Assembly: GCA_030266015.1 (NCBI GenBank)
Contig: JAJDHD010000015.1
Location: 1 to 51,039 of the forward strand
Direction: 5' to 3'
Origin: Christensenellaceae bacterium OttesenSCG-928-K19
Lineage (GTDB): Bacteria; Bacillota; Clostridia; Christensenellales; Christensenellaceae
DNA length: 51,039 nt
The position numbers were made by a program, and so were the translations under genes. This document shows positions 24,586 to 32,426 of the stretch, piece after piece. The notes beneath the pieces are model-generated. The model had not been told where the DNA came from and did not search any database. It saw nothing but the letters and a program-made list of their open reading frames with translations. Each line of letters begins with the position of its first letter. Position 1 is the first letter of the stretch.

Positions 24586-25982
24586 TGGAACGGAATATGA
24601 GTAACGAAAAAACAAAAATGCCGGAGCTGGATGCGCAGGCCAGGAGCAAAAGCTTTGACGAGGTGGCACTTGGATATACGCGTGAGATGGCGATGAGCGA
24701 AGCAAACCGCTGTTTGGAATGCAAAAACAAGCCATGTGTGCCCGGATGCCCGGTGAATGTGGATATCCCGGGGTTTATCCACGAGGTGAAGGAAGGTAAT
24801 TTTCTTGCCGGATATAAAAAGATTATAGAGACAAATGGCCTGCCGGCAGTGTGCGGTCGTGTGTGCCCGCAGGAGAGCCAGTGTGAGAAAACCTGCGTGC
24901 GCGGCATAAAAGGCGAGCCGGTCGGCATTGGCAGGCTGGAGCGTTTTGTGGCGGATTTTGCAATTAGCCAGGGCGAGCTTGGCGTGCGTGATTTACCAGA
25001 GAAAAACGGCCATAAGGTAGCTGTGGTGGGCAGCGGGCCAGCAGGGCTTACGTGCGCATCCGACCTGGCAAAAAAAGGCTACGAGGTGACGGTGTTTGAG
25101 GCGTTTCACACAGCGGGTGGCGTGTTGAAATACGGCATACCACAGTTCAGGTTGCCCAAAGAGATTGTGGATCTTGAGATCAATGTTTTGAAGGAAATGG
25201 GAGTGGAGATCAAGCTGGATATGGTAATTGGCAAGATACTCACAATAGACGAGCTGAAAGAGGACGGTTATGAGGCCATCTTTATTGGCAGTGGCGCAGG
25301 GTTGCCATCCTTCATGAATATTCCCGGAGAAAACTACAACGACGTTTATTCCGCAAATGAATTTTTGACACGGTCTAACCTGATGTACGCTTACCTGTAT
25401 CCGGAATATGACACGCCTATGAAGAAATACGGCAGGGTGGCGGTGATTGGCGGCGGCAACGTGGCGATGGACGCGGCGCGTGTGGCAAAACGGCTAGGCG
25501 CGGGTGAGGTGTATATTGTGTACCGTCGTAGCGAGGCGGAGATGCCTGCGCGCGTGGAAGAGGTGCACCATGCCAAGGAAGAGGGCATAGAGTTCCACAT
25601 ATTGACCAACCCGACAGAAATACTTGGGGATGACAAGACGGGTGCGGTAACCGGCATGACATGCGTGAAAATGGAGCTTGGCGAGCCGGATGACTCCGGG
25701 CGGCGGCGGCCTGTGGTGATAGAAGGCAGCGAGTATACGCTGGATGTAGATGCGGTTATCGTGGCAATTGGCCAGTCGCCAAACCCCCTGATTAAAAATT
25801 CGACCCCAGAGCTGAAAACGCAAAGCTGGGGTGGCATTATCACAAATGAGGAAACAGGAGAAACGTCTATTCCCGGTGTGTATGCGGGTGGCGATGCGGT
25901 TACAGGCGCAGCCACGGTGATTCTGGCTATGGGCGCGGGAAAGACAGCGGCAGAATCCATCGATAAATATATTCAGGGTTGA
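24585..25982 (+). CDS. nfnB: NfnB / GltA-type glutamate synthase small-subunit-like flavoprotein
   Basis: 465 residues. The N-terminal domain holds two 4Fe-4S clusters (CLECKNKPCVPGCPV and CGRVCPQESQCEKTC), followed by FAD-binding VVGSGPAGLTCA and NADPH-binding AVIGGGNVAMDAARVAKRLG, and a C-terminal GVYAGGDAVTGAATVILAM. Its start overlaps the nfnA stop by one base (TAATG). No large glutamate synthase subunit is adjacent, which supports NfnB over GltD. The complex links NADPH supply to ferredoxin in anaerobes. Confidence 0.93.
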   Translation: MERNMSNEKTKMPELDAQARSKSFDEVALGYTREMAMSEANRCLECKNKPCVPGCPVNVDIPGFIHEVKEGNFLAGYKKIIETNGLPAVCGRVCPQESQCEKTCVRGIKGEPVGIGRLERFVADFAISQGELGVRDLPEKNGHKVAVVGSGPAGLTCASDLAKKGYEVTVFEAFHTAGGVLKYGIPQFRLPKEIVDLEINVLKEMGVEIKLDMVIGKILTIDELKEDGYEAIFIGSGAGLPSFMNIPGENYNDVYSANEFLTRSNLMYAYLYPEYDTPMKKYGRVAVIGGGNVAMDAARVAKRLGAGEVYIVYRRSEAEMPARVEEVHHAKEEGIEFHILTNPTEILGDDKTGAVTGMTCVKMELGEPDDSGRRRPVVIEGSEYTLDVDAVIVAIGQSPNPLIKNSTPELKTQSWGGIITNEETGETSIPGVYAGGDAVTGAATVILAMGAGKTAAESIDKYIQG

Positions 25983-26114
25983 TTTTTCTAAAAAGCCTGT
26001 AGGGCTGCCTGAGCGGCTTTGCGGGCTTATTTGTTTCAGAAAGATGAATAAAAAAATTCTTTGTGTGATTGGAATGTGATTGGTGCGTCAAGGTAATGTG
26101 ATTGGCCGGGTATA

Positions 26115-26340
26115 CAATATGACTATACTTTTACTTAGCCCAAACTCTCTAATGGACAGGTAGTAACTCGAGACTCTCTCTCGCTCGGTTAGGAAAATGC
26201 CTGTAAAGGCAAAGAAAGTACAAAATGGTGGTGCGATACCGCGAAGCTGCGGTAGCTTTTTCGGAGAAAACAGAGAATAAGCACGCCAAACAAAAGAAAT
26301 GAAAAAAGCGGTGCTCCCACACAGGCACTGCTTTTTTGTT
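26115..26340 (+). ncRNA. Candidate structured non-coding RNA ending in a strong terminator
   Basis: No credible gene lies here. A possible promoter (TTGGCC 26103, 16 bp, TATACT 26125-26130) is followed by nested pairings: ACAGGTA (26156-26162) with TGCCTGT (26198-26204), enclosing CGAGA-CTCTC-TCTCG; then TACCGC (26237-26242) with GCGGTA (26249-26254) followed by GCTTTTTC; then the terminator. I could not match any riboswitch, 6S, SRP or T-box consensus. The next gene on this strand is 4 kb away, so it would be an orphan RNA of about 200 nt. Confidence 0.4.
26302..26337 (+). terminator. Strong intrinsic terminator
   Basis: AAAAAAGCGGTGCT pairs with AGGCACTGCTTTTTT (G-U pairs included) around a short loop. 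It ends the candidate RNA. Confidence 0.85.
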
Positions 26341-26372
26341 TGTCTGCAAAAAAACGTGCAGGGAAGTAAACT

Positions 26373-26447
26373 ATGGCTCCTGGTCTTAATACACAGCATA
26401 TAGGCTGCCGATATAAGCGCGGATTTTATAGCGGTAATACAGACTAG
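26373..26447 (+). CDS. Possible 24-residue ORF
   Basis: AGGGAAG lies 6-7 bp before ATG 26373; the ORF begins MAPGLNTQHIGC and ends at TAG 26445. The DNA also folds (CCG-TATAA with TTATA-CGG around 26408-26433), so the sequence may be RNA rather than protein coding. Confidence 0.2.
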   Translation: MAPGLNTQHIGCRYKRGFYSGNTD

Positions 26448-26491
26448 TGGCGCGGGATGTGAAATATGGATATATTTATTATGGAATAAAG

Positions 26492-26520
26492 AAAACCCGC
26501 ACACCAGTGTACGGGTTTTT
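26492..26520. terminator. Bidirectional terminator
   Basis: AAAACCCGCACA pairs with TGTACGGGTTTTT. The plus strand has five T, and the minus strand TTTTCTTTA, so it can serve the small peptide gene that ends at 26556. Confidence 0.8.
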
Positions 26521-26555
26521 CAATTTGATATCATAATAAGTTTACCTCACGCTCA

Positions 26556-26708
26556 TTAGCAGCCCTTGTGGGCGTCAAGCCGTTCATAACCATAGGTATA
26601 TACATGGTTATTCTCAATTATGATCGCTTTTTCAATGTTGTCCTTCTTGGAAATCTCAAACAATCTTTCCACGCCGGACTTTTTCTTGTTATTTATTTCT
26701 TTTTTCAT
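26556..26708 (-). CDS. 50-residue peptide of unknown function
   Basis: ATG 26708 is preceded by AAAGGAGAAGACGATT, a strong ribosome binding site. The product opens with a basic Lys-rich segment (MKKEINNKKKSG), continues with an amphipathic ERLFEISKKDNIEKAIII stretch, and ends YTYGYERLDAHKGC with its only Cys as the last residue. No signal peptide or family is recognised. A terminator lies 36 bp past the stop, and a leader of about 190 nt with a TATAAT box lies upstream, so it looks like a real monocistronic gene. It could be a regulatory protein, a peptide precursor or a small nucleic-acid binder. Confidence 0.6.
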   Translation of the reverse strand: MKKEINNKKKSGVERLFEISKKDNIEKAIIIENNHVYTYGYERLDAHKGC

Positions 26709-27023
26709 AATCGTCTTCTCCTTTCATGCTTATTTGAAACCCTCATTCTGCCAAGCAGCCTGGGCCGCTCTCCGGCGTAGTCCTTGCAGGAATTACAGGT
26801 TCCATAATAGTAATATATAAACGGAAATGATCCGTTGTAAACAGCATTATTTGTTGTTATACATGGGGGATTCCCGCTTTTAACAACTATATTATACCAT
26901 TTTTCTGCGCGATTGTTGTGTACAAAATGTAAATTTTGATTCGATTGTTACACTTTATTCGTCAATAGCAAGCGTAATTCTACCAAAACAATTTACATTT
27001 GTCAAGCGCTGGAAGCCGGTTTT
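26709..27023. promoter_or_regulatory. Leader and promoter region of the 50-residue peptide, with an inverted repeat
   Basis: On the minus strand a TATAAT box stands at 26897-26892 and the following about 180 nt is untranslated, GC-richer near the gene, with possible hairpins (GCCGGAGAGCGGC). An 11-bp perfect inverted repeat, AAATGTAAATT (26925-26935) and AATTTACATTT (26990-27000), lies upstream. No known riboswitch is recognised. Confidence 0.4.
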
Positions 27024-27890
27024 TTACGTTGCGCTTCGTAATGTAATATAAACAACTTCCGGCCGGGCAAACACACGCGGTGTGTTTTTAAACCAACCGG
27101 CACCCCTACTGACGAAAACGTCTGTCCCGTATGCGCCCTTGCACCAGCCCTGCATAAATTGTTGACCATAGCTTGTAATGGTATCACGCAAGGTGAGGGC
27201 AGGAGCCCATAAGCCAAACAATGTCGCATGGCCGCCGTGGGTGTGTCCGCTTAGAATTAGGTCGGCGCGTTCTGTGTTTTGCTGCATGTTTACATCCGGG
27301 TTGTGGCAAAGAAGCAGAACAAAGTCATCTTTGCTTGCGCCTTCGGTTGCCTGCCGTATATCCGGGGTACGGTTCCAAAGGTCCGCTACCCCCGCAAGAT
27401 AAAGCCCGTCCTGTAGCTGTACACCATCGTTGTCAAGGGGAGTGATGCCATGCTGCCGCATTGCGGTAAACAACTCCTGGAAATCATCATGGTTGCCTTC
27501 CACACCGTAGATTCCATCCGTCACCTCCGCCTCGGCTAGAATCGCCATCAAGTCACCCACCGTACCGTCCTGTGCGTGGTCTCCGCCCAGCAAAAGCAGG
27601 TCTGCTCCACGCTCGTTGATGTGCCGCACTACGCTGCAAGCTTCTTCTTCCGGGAAGGTGTGGGTATCCGTAATAAAAGCAATCACATAACCGTCCAGCG
27701 AGGGGCTAAGCCTTTCCGAAACAAGCTCTGTTTCGGTATACTGTATCGATCGATCCAGCGTCAGCATGGAGACTATGTGGATGAGTAATATAATCCCTAT
27801 TGCTGCTAATATATATGCTCTCACCCGCAGAACGGGCTTTTGTTTCCGCAAAACAAACCTCTTCCTTAGCTTTATTATCGTCAAACACAT
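27024..27890 (-). CDS. Membrane-anchored calcineurin-like metallophosphoesterase
   Basis: 288 residues. An N-terminal basic stretch and one membrane helix (AYILAAIGIILLIHIV, about residues 25-43) place the catalytic domain outside the membrane. Metal motifs: ITDTHT, LLGGDHA, GVEGNHDD, LLCHNPD, LSGHTHGGH. This YkuE/YaeI-like group may act on lipid-linked phosphates such as UDP-sugar lipids, but the substrate here is unknown. No clear ribosome binding site precedes ATG 27890. Confidence 0.9.
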   Translation of the reverse strand: MCLTIIKLRKRFVLRKQKPVLRVRAYILAAIGIILLIHIVSMLTLDRSIQYTETELVSERLSPSLDGYVIAFITDTHTFPEEEACSVVRHINERGADLLLLGGDHAQDGTVGDLMAILAEAEVTDGIYGVEGNHDDFQELFTAMRQHGITPLDNDGVQLQDGLYLAGVADLWNRTPDIRQATEGASKDDFVLLLCHNPDVNMQQNTERADLILSGHTHGGHATLFGLWAPALTLRDTITSYGQQFMQGWCKGAYGTDVFVSRGAGWFKNTPRVFARPEVVYITLRSAT

Positions 27891-27935
27891 GGCTAAAGTT
27901 TATGCAAGAATAGCAGGAAAATGTAATGAACTGAT

Positions 27936-27984
27936 AAAAAACACCCTATTTTGTGGCAGAAATGATCTGGAAACAAGATAGGGT
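27936..27984 (-). terminator. Terminator of cysE
   Basis: Minus strand: ACCCTATCTTGT pairs with ACAAAATAGGGT (one mismatch) and is followed by GTTTTTT. Confidence 0.8.
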
Positions 27985-28021
27985 AGATAAAGAATAAATG
28001 ATTTATAAGATTTTTAGCGCT

Positions 28022-28948
28022 TCAGGTTGCCGCGCCCCCGTTTTTGATAAGTGGGGATGGCGTGGCGTTGTATACGGTGGAATATGGTTCCACTGACTGC
28101 ATCAACCACACGTTGCCGCCAATAATGCTGCCCTTGCCGATGCGCGTGTCCCCACCCAGGATGGACGCACCCGAATAAATGATCACATCGTCCTCGATAT
28201 CCGGATGGCGTTTTACGCCTTTTACAGGATTGCCGTGTTCGTCCAACTCAAAGCTTTTGGCACCCAGCGTCACGCCCTGGTAAATCTTCACGTGGTCGCC
28301 TATAGTGCACGTTTCGCCAATGACAACGCCCGTGCCATGGTCGATAAAGAAATAATTCCCAATGGTTGCACCGGGGTGGATGTCTATGCCGGTGCTGCTG
28401 TGCGCAAGTTCTGTAAACATGCGGGGTAGCAGCGGCACATGCATATTATATAACGCATGTGCAAAGCGGTAGCTTAAGACTGCTTCAAACCCGGGGTAGG
28501 CGAGCATGATCTCCTCGCGCGACATCGCAGCGGGATCACCGTCGTAGGCTGCCTGAATGTCTGTGTCCAGCACTTTGGCAATAGCAGTAAGGCCAGACAT
28601 GAACTGTACTGTGATGCTGCGCGCTTGCCCACGGCATTTGTCACATTCTTTTTCGCCGTGCCTGTGTGCTTCACAACGGTTTACCAGCACTTCGGCTACC
28701 ATGCAGTCCAGCAGTACGGCCGCTTTTTTGAGTCGACTACACACAGCGCCTGTAAGCTCCTCGCCTTTTAAAACCTTTGTATCATAAATATTGGGGAAGA
28801 GCGCACTTCTAAGATCGTCCACCAGAGCGGCAACCTTTGCTTTCATGCCAAAGCCGCTGATGGTATCCTTGGTGATATTACGCTCGTTTATTTTTATGAG
28901 TTGTTGTGCTACCTCAAACTCGTCAAACCCTTGCCATGTCTCGCCCAT
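28022..28948 (-). CDS. cysE: Serine O-acetyltransferase
   Basis: 308 residues of the EpsC-like long type. A helical N-terminal half includes a Cys/His cluster (RCEAHRHGEKECDKC), then DGDPAAMSREEIMLAYPG, and the C-terminal left-handed beta-helix with GIDIHPGATIG, DHGTGVVIGET and KIYQGVTLGA, whose His residues form the active site. It makes O-acetylserine from serine and acetyl-CoA. ATG 28948 with GGAGGCGTAT upstream is preferred over GTG 29014. cysK, the next enzyme, lies 2.5 kb away on the other strand. Confidence 0.94.
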   Translation of the reverse strand: MGETWQGFDEFEVAQQLIKINERNITKDTISGFGMKAKVAALVDDLRSALFPNIYDTKVLKGEELTGAVCSRLKKAAVLLDCMVAEVLVNRCEAHRHGEKECDKCRGQARSITVQFMSGLTAIAKVLDTDIQAAYDGDPAAMSREEIMLAYPGFEAVLSYRFAHALYNMHVPLLPRMFTELAHSSTGIDIHPGATIGNYFFIDHGTGVVIGETCTIGDHVKIYQGVTLGAKSFELDEHGNPVKGVKRHPDIEDDVIIYSGASILGGDTRIGKGSIIGGNVWLMQSVEPYSTVYNATPSPLIKNGGAAT

Positions 28949-29016
28949 ATACGCCTCCAATTGCCGGGTTTTATCCAACCGCAGCGTGTTTTTTCGTGCG
29001 AAAAAAGTGTACACCT

Positions 29017-29045
29017 ATTATATAATTGGTTATGGGGAACGTCAA
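29017..29045 (-). promoter_or_regulatory. Promoter of cysE
   Basis: Minus strand TTGACG (29045-29040), 17-bp spacer, TATAAT (29022-29017). The leader is about 60 nt. Confidence 0.82.
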
Positions 29046-29098
29046 ACAAAAGCTGCATCATAAATAATTGAGGAAAAGGCAGTGCACATAAAAGCCAT

Positions 29099-30205
29099 TC
29101 AGGTTTTTGCAGGAAGCTGGTTGTATGTGCCTATTATTGTCAGGCTAAGATGCTGATAATCGTTATATAAATCCATGACCTCCCGGGTCTTTACATTTTT
29201 TACAACCGGACGAAGTGGATTGATGTTATTCAAAACAACGGCTAAATCCTGGTTGGATAATTTGACGAACGTACCAATGGGATACAGCTCAATTTTTTCA
29301 AGAAATGCCTTTACGATATCAAGGTCGAATTGAGCGCCGACATTGCCCATAATATATTCAATTGCATCCGCGGTGGGCATGGGGGTGCGGTAAGGCCGGT
29401 GCGAGGTCAATGCGTCGTATACGTCGGCAATGGAAATGATGCGCCCGAATATGGGGATTCGGTTGCCAGATAGCCTCAATGGATAGCCAGACCCGTCGAT
29501 TTTCTCGTGGTGCGACAATACCCCCTGGCGTATTATTTTGTCGCCAATCTGGTTTTCTTCCAGATATTTGTATCCATTTGCAGAATGGGTTTTTATTATT
29601 TCAAACTCTTCATCCGTCAGCCGCTTGGGCTTGTTGATCAAATCAATGGGGACGGAAGTTTTGCCAATATCGTGCATCATGGCGCTTCGGGCCAGGTTTT
29701 TTAGGTCGCTCTTTGATAAATTCAAGCTTTGTCCTATTGCTGTAGACAAAACTGCCACGCTTAAGGAGTGATGGTAGGTGTACTCGTCATAACTACGGAG
29801 GTCGTTTATGTTTACAAACGACGCTTTGTCGTCTACTACAGAATCAACCAACTGCTCAACAATCGTATCCATATGTTTAATGATGGTAACGGTATGTTGG
29901 CTCTCGCCAGTTTCAGCCATTTGAAAGAATGTTTCCAGGCTGTCCAGCGCTTCGCTTTTTAGTTGATCGTCAATTGTTGGCTGGGGCGTGGGGTCAAAAT
30001 CTTCTATAATAATCTCGTGTTCGCCGTTTTCATCGTCGCCGACAATGGTAATCTCCTCAACATCGTATTCGCGAAGGCGCTTTATAATGGCTTCGGTGAG
30101 TGTTGAGTTTATGGGCATCAGGTAACGCAACGTGGGATCGTTGGAGCTTATGTCTTTTGCCAGAACCATACCGGGCTTAGCTTCGTTAAGGGGTATCTTA
30201 ATCAT
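29099..30205 (-). CDS. HD-GYP domain c-di-GMP phosphodiesterase
   Basis: 368 residues. The N-terminal about 120 residues are a regulatory domain opening with IPLNEAKPGMVLAKDI, a start common to Firmicute HD-GYP proteins. The catalytic part has YHHSLSVAVLS, MMHDIGKTSVP (HD pair), LSHHEKIDGSGYP (GYP motif) and IADVYDALTSHRPYR. It hydrolyses c-di-GMP, opposing the GGDEF protein at 11.5 kb. ATG 30205 follows GGGAAAAGAA. A candidate extended -10 (TGC-TATACT) lies at 30234-30242 on the minus strand. Confidence 0.93.
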   Translation of the reverse strand: MIKIPLNEAKPGMVLAKDISSNDPTLRYLMPINSTLTEAIIKRLREYDVEEITIVGDDENGEHEIIIEDFDPTPQPTIDDQLKSEALDSLETFFQMAETGESQHTVTIIKHMDTIVEQLVDSVVDDKASFVNINDLRSYDEYTYHHSLSVAVLSTAIGQSLNLSKSDLKNLARSAMMHDIGKTSVPIDLINKPKRLTDEEFEIIKTHSANGYKYLEENQIGDKIIRQGVLSHHEKIDGSGYPLRLSGNRIPIFGRIISIADVYDALTSHRPYRTPMPTADAIEYIMGNVGAQFDLDIVKAFLEKIELYPIGTFVKLSNQDLAVVLNNINPLRPVVKNVKTREVMDLYNDYQHLSLTIIGTYNQLPAKT

Positions 30206-30458
30206 TTCTTTTCCCAACTGTTCTTTTTTTATTAGTATAGCACAATATGGACTGTAAGAAAATTGAATATGGTTAAGAAATTTAAATAGAATAAAATAAT
30301 GAATAAAAAACAGCATTTTACGGCTCGAAAAGGCAATACAGTCCTGCACGGCAAGCCTGCTTTCATAATCTGATAAGACTGCGGAAGCCGCAAAAAATGG
30401 TTTGGGAGAATGAAGGAAAGCTGGGCTATGGGAAAAACCCCGGTTATGTAGAATATCG

Positions 30459-30487
30459 TTGCGAGAATATTAATCGCAGTGTATACT
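30459..30487 (+). promoter_or_regulatory. Promoter of metA-cysK
   Basis: TTGCGA (30459-30464), 17-bp spacer, TATACT (30482-30487), 54 bp before metA. No SAM riboswitch or T-box is recognisable in the 30206-30541 gap. Confidence 0.75.
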
Positions 30488-30541
30488 TTAATACAAGCAT
30501 TACACTGGTTATATAAAAGTTGAAGAAAGGAGTATGCGATT

Positions 30542-31498
30542 ATGCCTATTGTTATCAACAAAAATTTGCCGGCAGCGCAAGTGCTGGCGCGGGAGGGCAT
30601 ATTCGTTATGCCCCTGGAGAGGGCGGCGGTGCAGGATATCCGCCCGCTGCGAATCGCTATTTTAAACATTATGCCCACAAAGGAGAGGACGGAGACGCAG
30701 CTGATGCGGCTGCTTGCAAACTCGCCTTTGCAAATTGAGGTTGTGCTGCTGCATCCGGCGACGCACCAGTCCAAAAACACCTCCGCAGAGCATCTGGATT
30801 TGTTTTACCAGACGTTTGGCGAGGTAAAGGATCAATACTTTGACGGGCTGATCATCACAGGCGCGCCCGTGGAGCAAATTCCATTTGAGGAAGTAACCTA
30901 CTGGAAAGAGCTTCGGGATATTATGGAATGGAGCAAGCACAATGTGTTTGCCACCATGTATATTTGCTGGGCGGCGCAGGCCGGGCTTTATTACCACTAT
31001 GGAATAGAAAAGCACCAGCTTGAGAAAAAGCTGTTTGGGATATTCCGACATACAAAGGCAAAAAATTATATGCCCATACTGCGCGGGTTCGACGACGAGT
31101 TTTGGGCGCCGCATTCACGCTATACGGGGGTGAGCAAGGAAGATATTGAAAAGCACCCAAAGCTGGAGGTTCTTTGCGAAGGAAAAGAGAGCGGCGTATA
31201 TATCGCCTCCGCAAGGGATGGCAGGTCGCTGTTTATCACCGGGCACCCGGAGTATACAGCCAATACGCTGCGTGCGGAGTATGAGCGCGATGTTGCGAAG
31301 GGGATTCCCATTGATGTGCCCAAAAACTATTTTGCGGACGACGATCCCAATAAGGAAGTAGTTGTGAAGTGGCGCGGCCACGGAAACCTGCTATTCTATA
31401 ACTGGCTCAATTATTATGTATACCAGAAGACGCCGTATGACCTTGCAGCCATACGCGAAGAGGAGGAGAAATATGGCAACAATAGAAAAGCTGACTGA
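30542..31498 (+). CDS. metAA: Homoserine O-acetyltransferase (MetA family)
   Basis: 318 residues. Catalytic Cys in [13 protein letters not shown], catalytic His in LFITGHPEY with the following Glu, and [15 protein letters not shown] near residue 51 match the MetA family. The specificity segment reads [13 protein letters not shown]: the Glu after PV marks acetyl-CoA users, where E. coli has Gly and uses succinyl-CoA. The product, O-acetylhomoserine, feeds methionine synthesis. AAAGGAG precedes ATG 30542. The gene overlaps cysK by 26 bp. Confidence 0.95.
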   Translation: MPIVINKNLPAAQVLAREGIFVMPLERAAVQDIRPLRIAILNIMPTKERTETQLMRLLANSPLQIEVVLLHPATHQSKNTSAEHLDLFYQTFGEVKDQYFDGLIITGAPVEQIPFEEVTYWKELRDIMEWSKHNVFATMYICWAAQAGLYYHYGIEKHQLEKKLFGIFRHTKAKNYMPILRGFDDEFWAPHSRYTGVSKEDIEKHPKLEVLCEGKESGVYIASARDGRSLFITGHPEYTANTLRAEYERDVAKGIPIDVPKNYFADDDPNKEVVVKWRGHGNLLFYNWLNYYVYQKTPYDLAAIREEEEKYGNNRKAD

Positions 31499-32378
31499 GT
31501 TAATTGGCAAAACGCCCATCATGAACCTGAAGGCCATGCATGAGAATATATACGCAAAGCTGGAATACCGCAACCCGCTGGGGAGTGTGAAGGATCGCGC
31601 GGCGTTATATATGATCCGTGCTGCTATGGAGCATGGCGGCGTGACGAAGGATACGGTGATTGTGGAATCTACCAGCGGCAATACGGGCATTGCGTTAAGC
31701 TTTATCTGCACGAGCATGGGGATGAAGCTTGTGTTGACCATGCCGGAATCCATGAGTGTGGAGCGGCGCAAGCTGCTTGCGGCGCTTGGGGCAGAGCTTG
31801 TGTTGACCCCGGTGGCGGAGGGGATGCGTGGCGCGATTTCAAAGGCACAGGAGATTTGCCGGGAGCGCAAGGGTTACATGACAAACCAGTTTGAAAACCC
31901 CGCGAATGTGCAAGCGCACAAGGAGACTACCGGCCCGGAAATCTGGCAGGATATGGATGGCAACGTTGATATCCTTGTAGCGGGTGTGGGCAGCGGCGGC
32001 ACCATCAGCGGCGCGGGTGAATACCTGAAATCGCAAAAGCCGGATATAAAAATTGTAGCGGTGGAACCTGCGGAAAGCCCGGTGCTTTCAGGTGGCAAAC
32101 CGGCTCCGCATAAAATACAAGGCATTGGCGCGGGTTTTGTGCCAAAGATACTCAACCGTGACATCATCGATGAGGTGGTGACGGTATCGGCAGACCAGGC
32201 GAAGCAAACAGCGCGGCAGCTTGGGCGCACGGAAGGGCTGCTGTGCGGCATTTCGTCTGGCGCGGCGCTGTGTGCGGCGGTGGAGCTTGCGGGCAGGCCG
32301 GAGAATGCGGGCAAAAAGATTGTGGTGGTTTTGCCGGACACGGGTGAGCGGTATCTTTCCACAGATTTGTTTGATTAA
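31473..32378 (+). CDS. cysK: Cysteine synthase A (O-acetylserine sulfhydrylase)
   Basis: 301 residues, PLP fold type [15 protein letters not shown] carries the Schiff-base Lys, [12 protein letters not shown] binds the substrate carboxylate, [10 protein letters not shown] holds the phosphate, GISSGAAL is near the C-terminus. It converts O-acetylserine and sulfide to cysteine. It starts at ATG 31473 behind GAGGAGGAG, inside the metA end, so translation is coupled. A relaxed sulfhydrylase specificity (O-acetylhomoserine) is possible given the neighbour but not shown. Confidence 0.95.
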   Translation: MATIEKLTELIGKTPIMNLKAMHENIYAKLEYRNPLGSVKDRAALYMIRAAMEHGGVTKDTVIVESTSGNTGIALSFICTSMGMKLVLTMPESMSVERRKLLAALGAELVLTPVAEGMRGAISKAQEICRERKGYMTNQFENPANVQAHKETTGPEIWQDMDGNVDILVAGVGSGGTISGAGEYLKSQKPDIKIVAVEPAESPVLSGGKPAPHKIQGIGAGFVPKILNRDIIDEVVTVSADQAKQTARQLGRTEGLLCGISSGAALCAAVELAGRPENAGKKIVVVLPDTGERYLSTDLFD

Positions 32379-32412
32379 TAAAAACAGCCTTCTTTTCAGA
32401 AGGCTGTTTTTT
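32379..32412 (+). terminator. Terminator of metA-cysK
   Basis: AAAAACAGCCTTCT pairs perfectly with AGAAGGCTGTTTTTT around TTTC. The minus-strand VWA gene ends 15 bp away and may use it too. Confidence 0.95.
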
Positions 32413-32426
32413 GTTGTCCCATTTAA

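Noticed and set aside
26221-26260. T-box or c-di-GMP riboswitch reading of GGTGGTGCGATACCGCG
   Set aside because: Only a loose match to the T-box core; stem I, specifier loop and a downstream aminoacylation or other target gene are missing.
26088-26504. A 138-codon minus-strand open frame
   Set aside because: It crosses two clear terminator hairpins, has low-complexity Phe/Ser/Leu composition and no start signal; the region looks like RNA.
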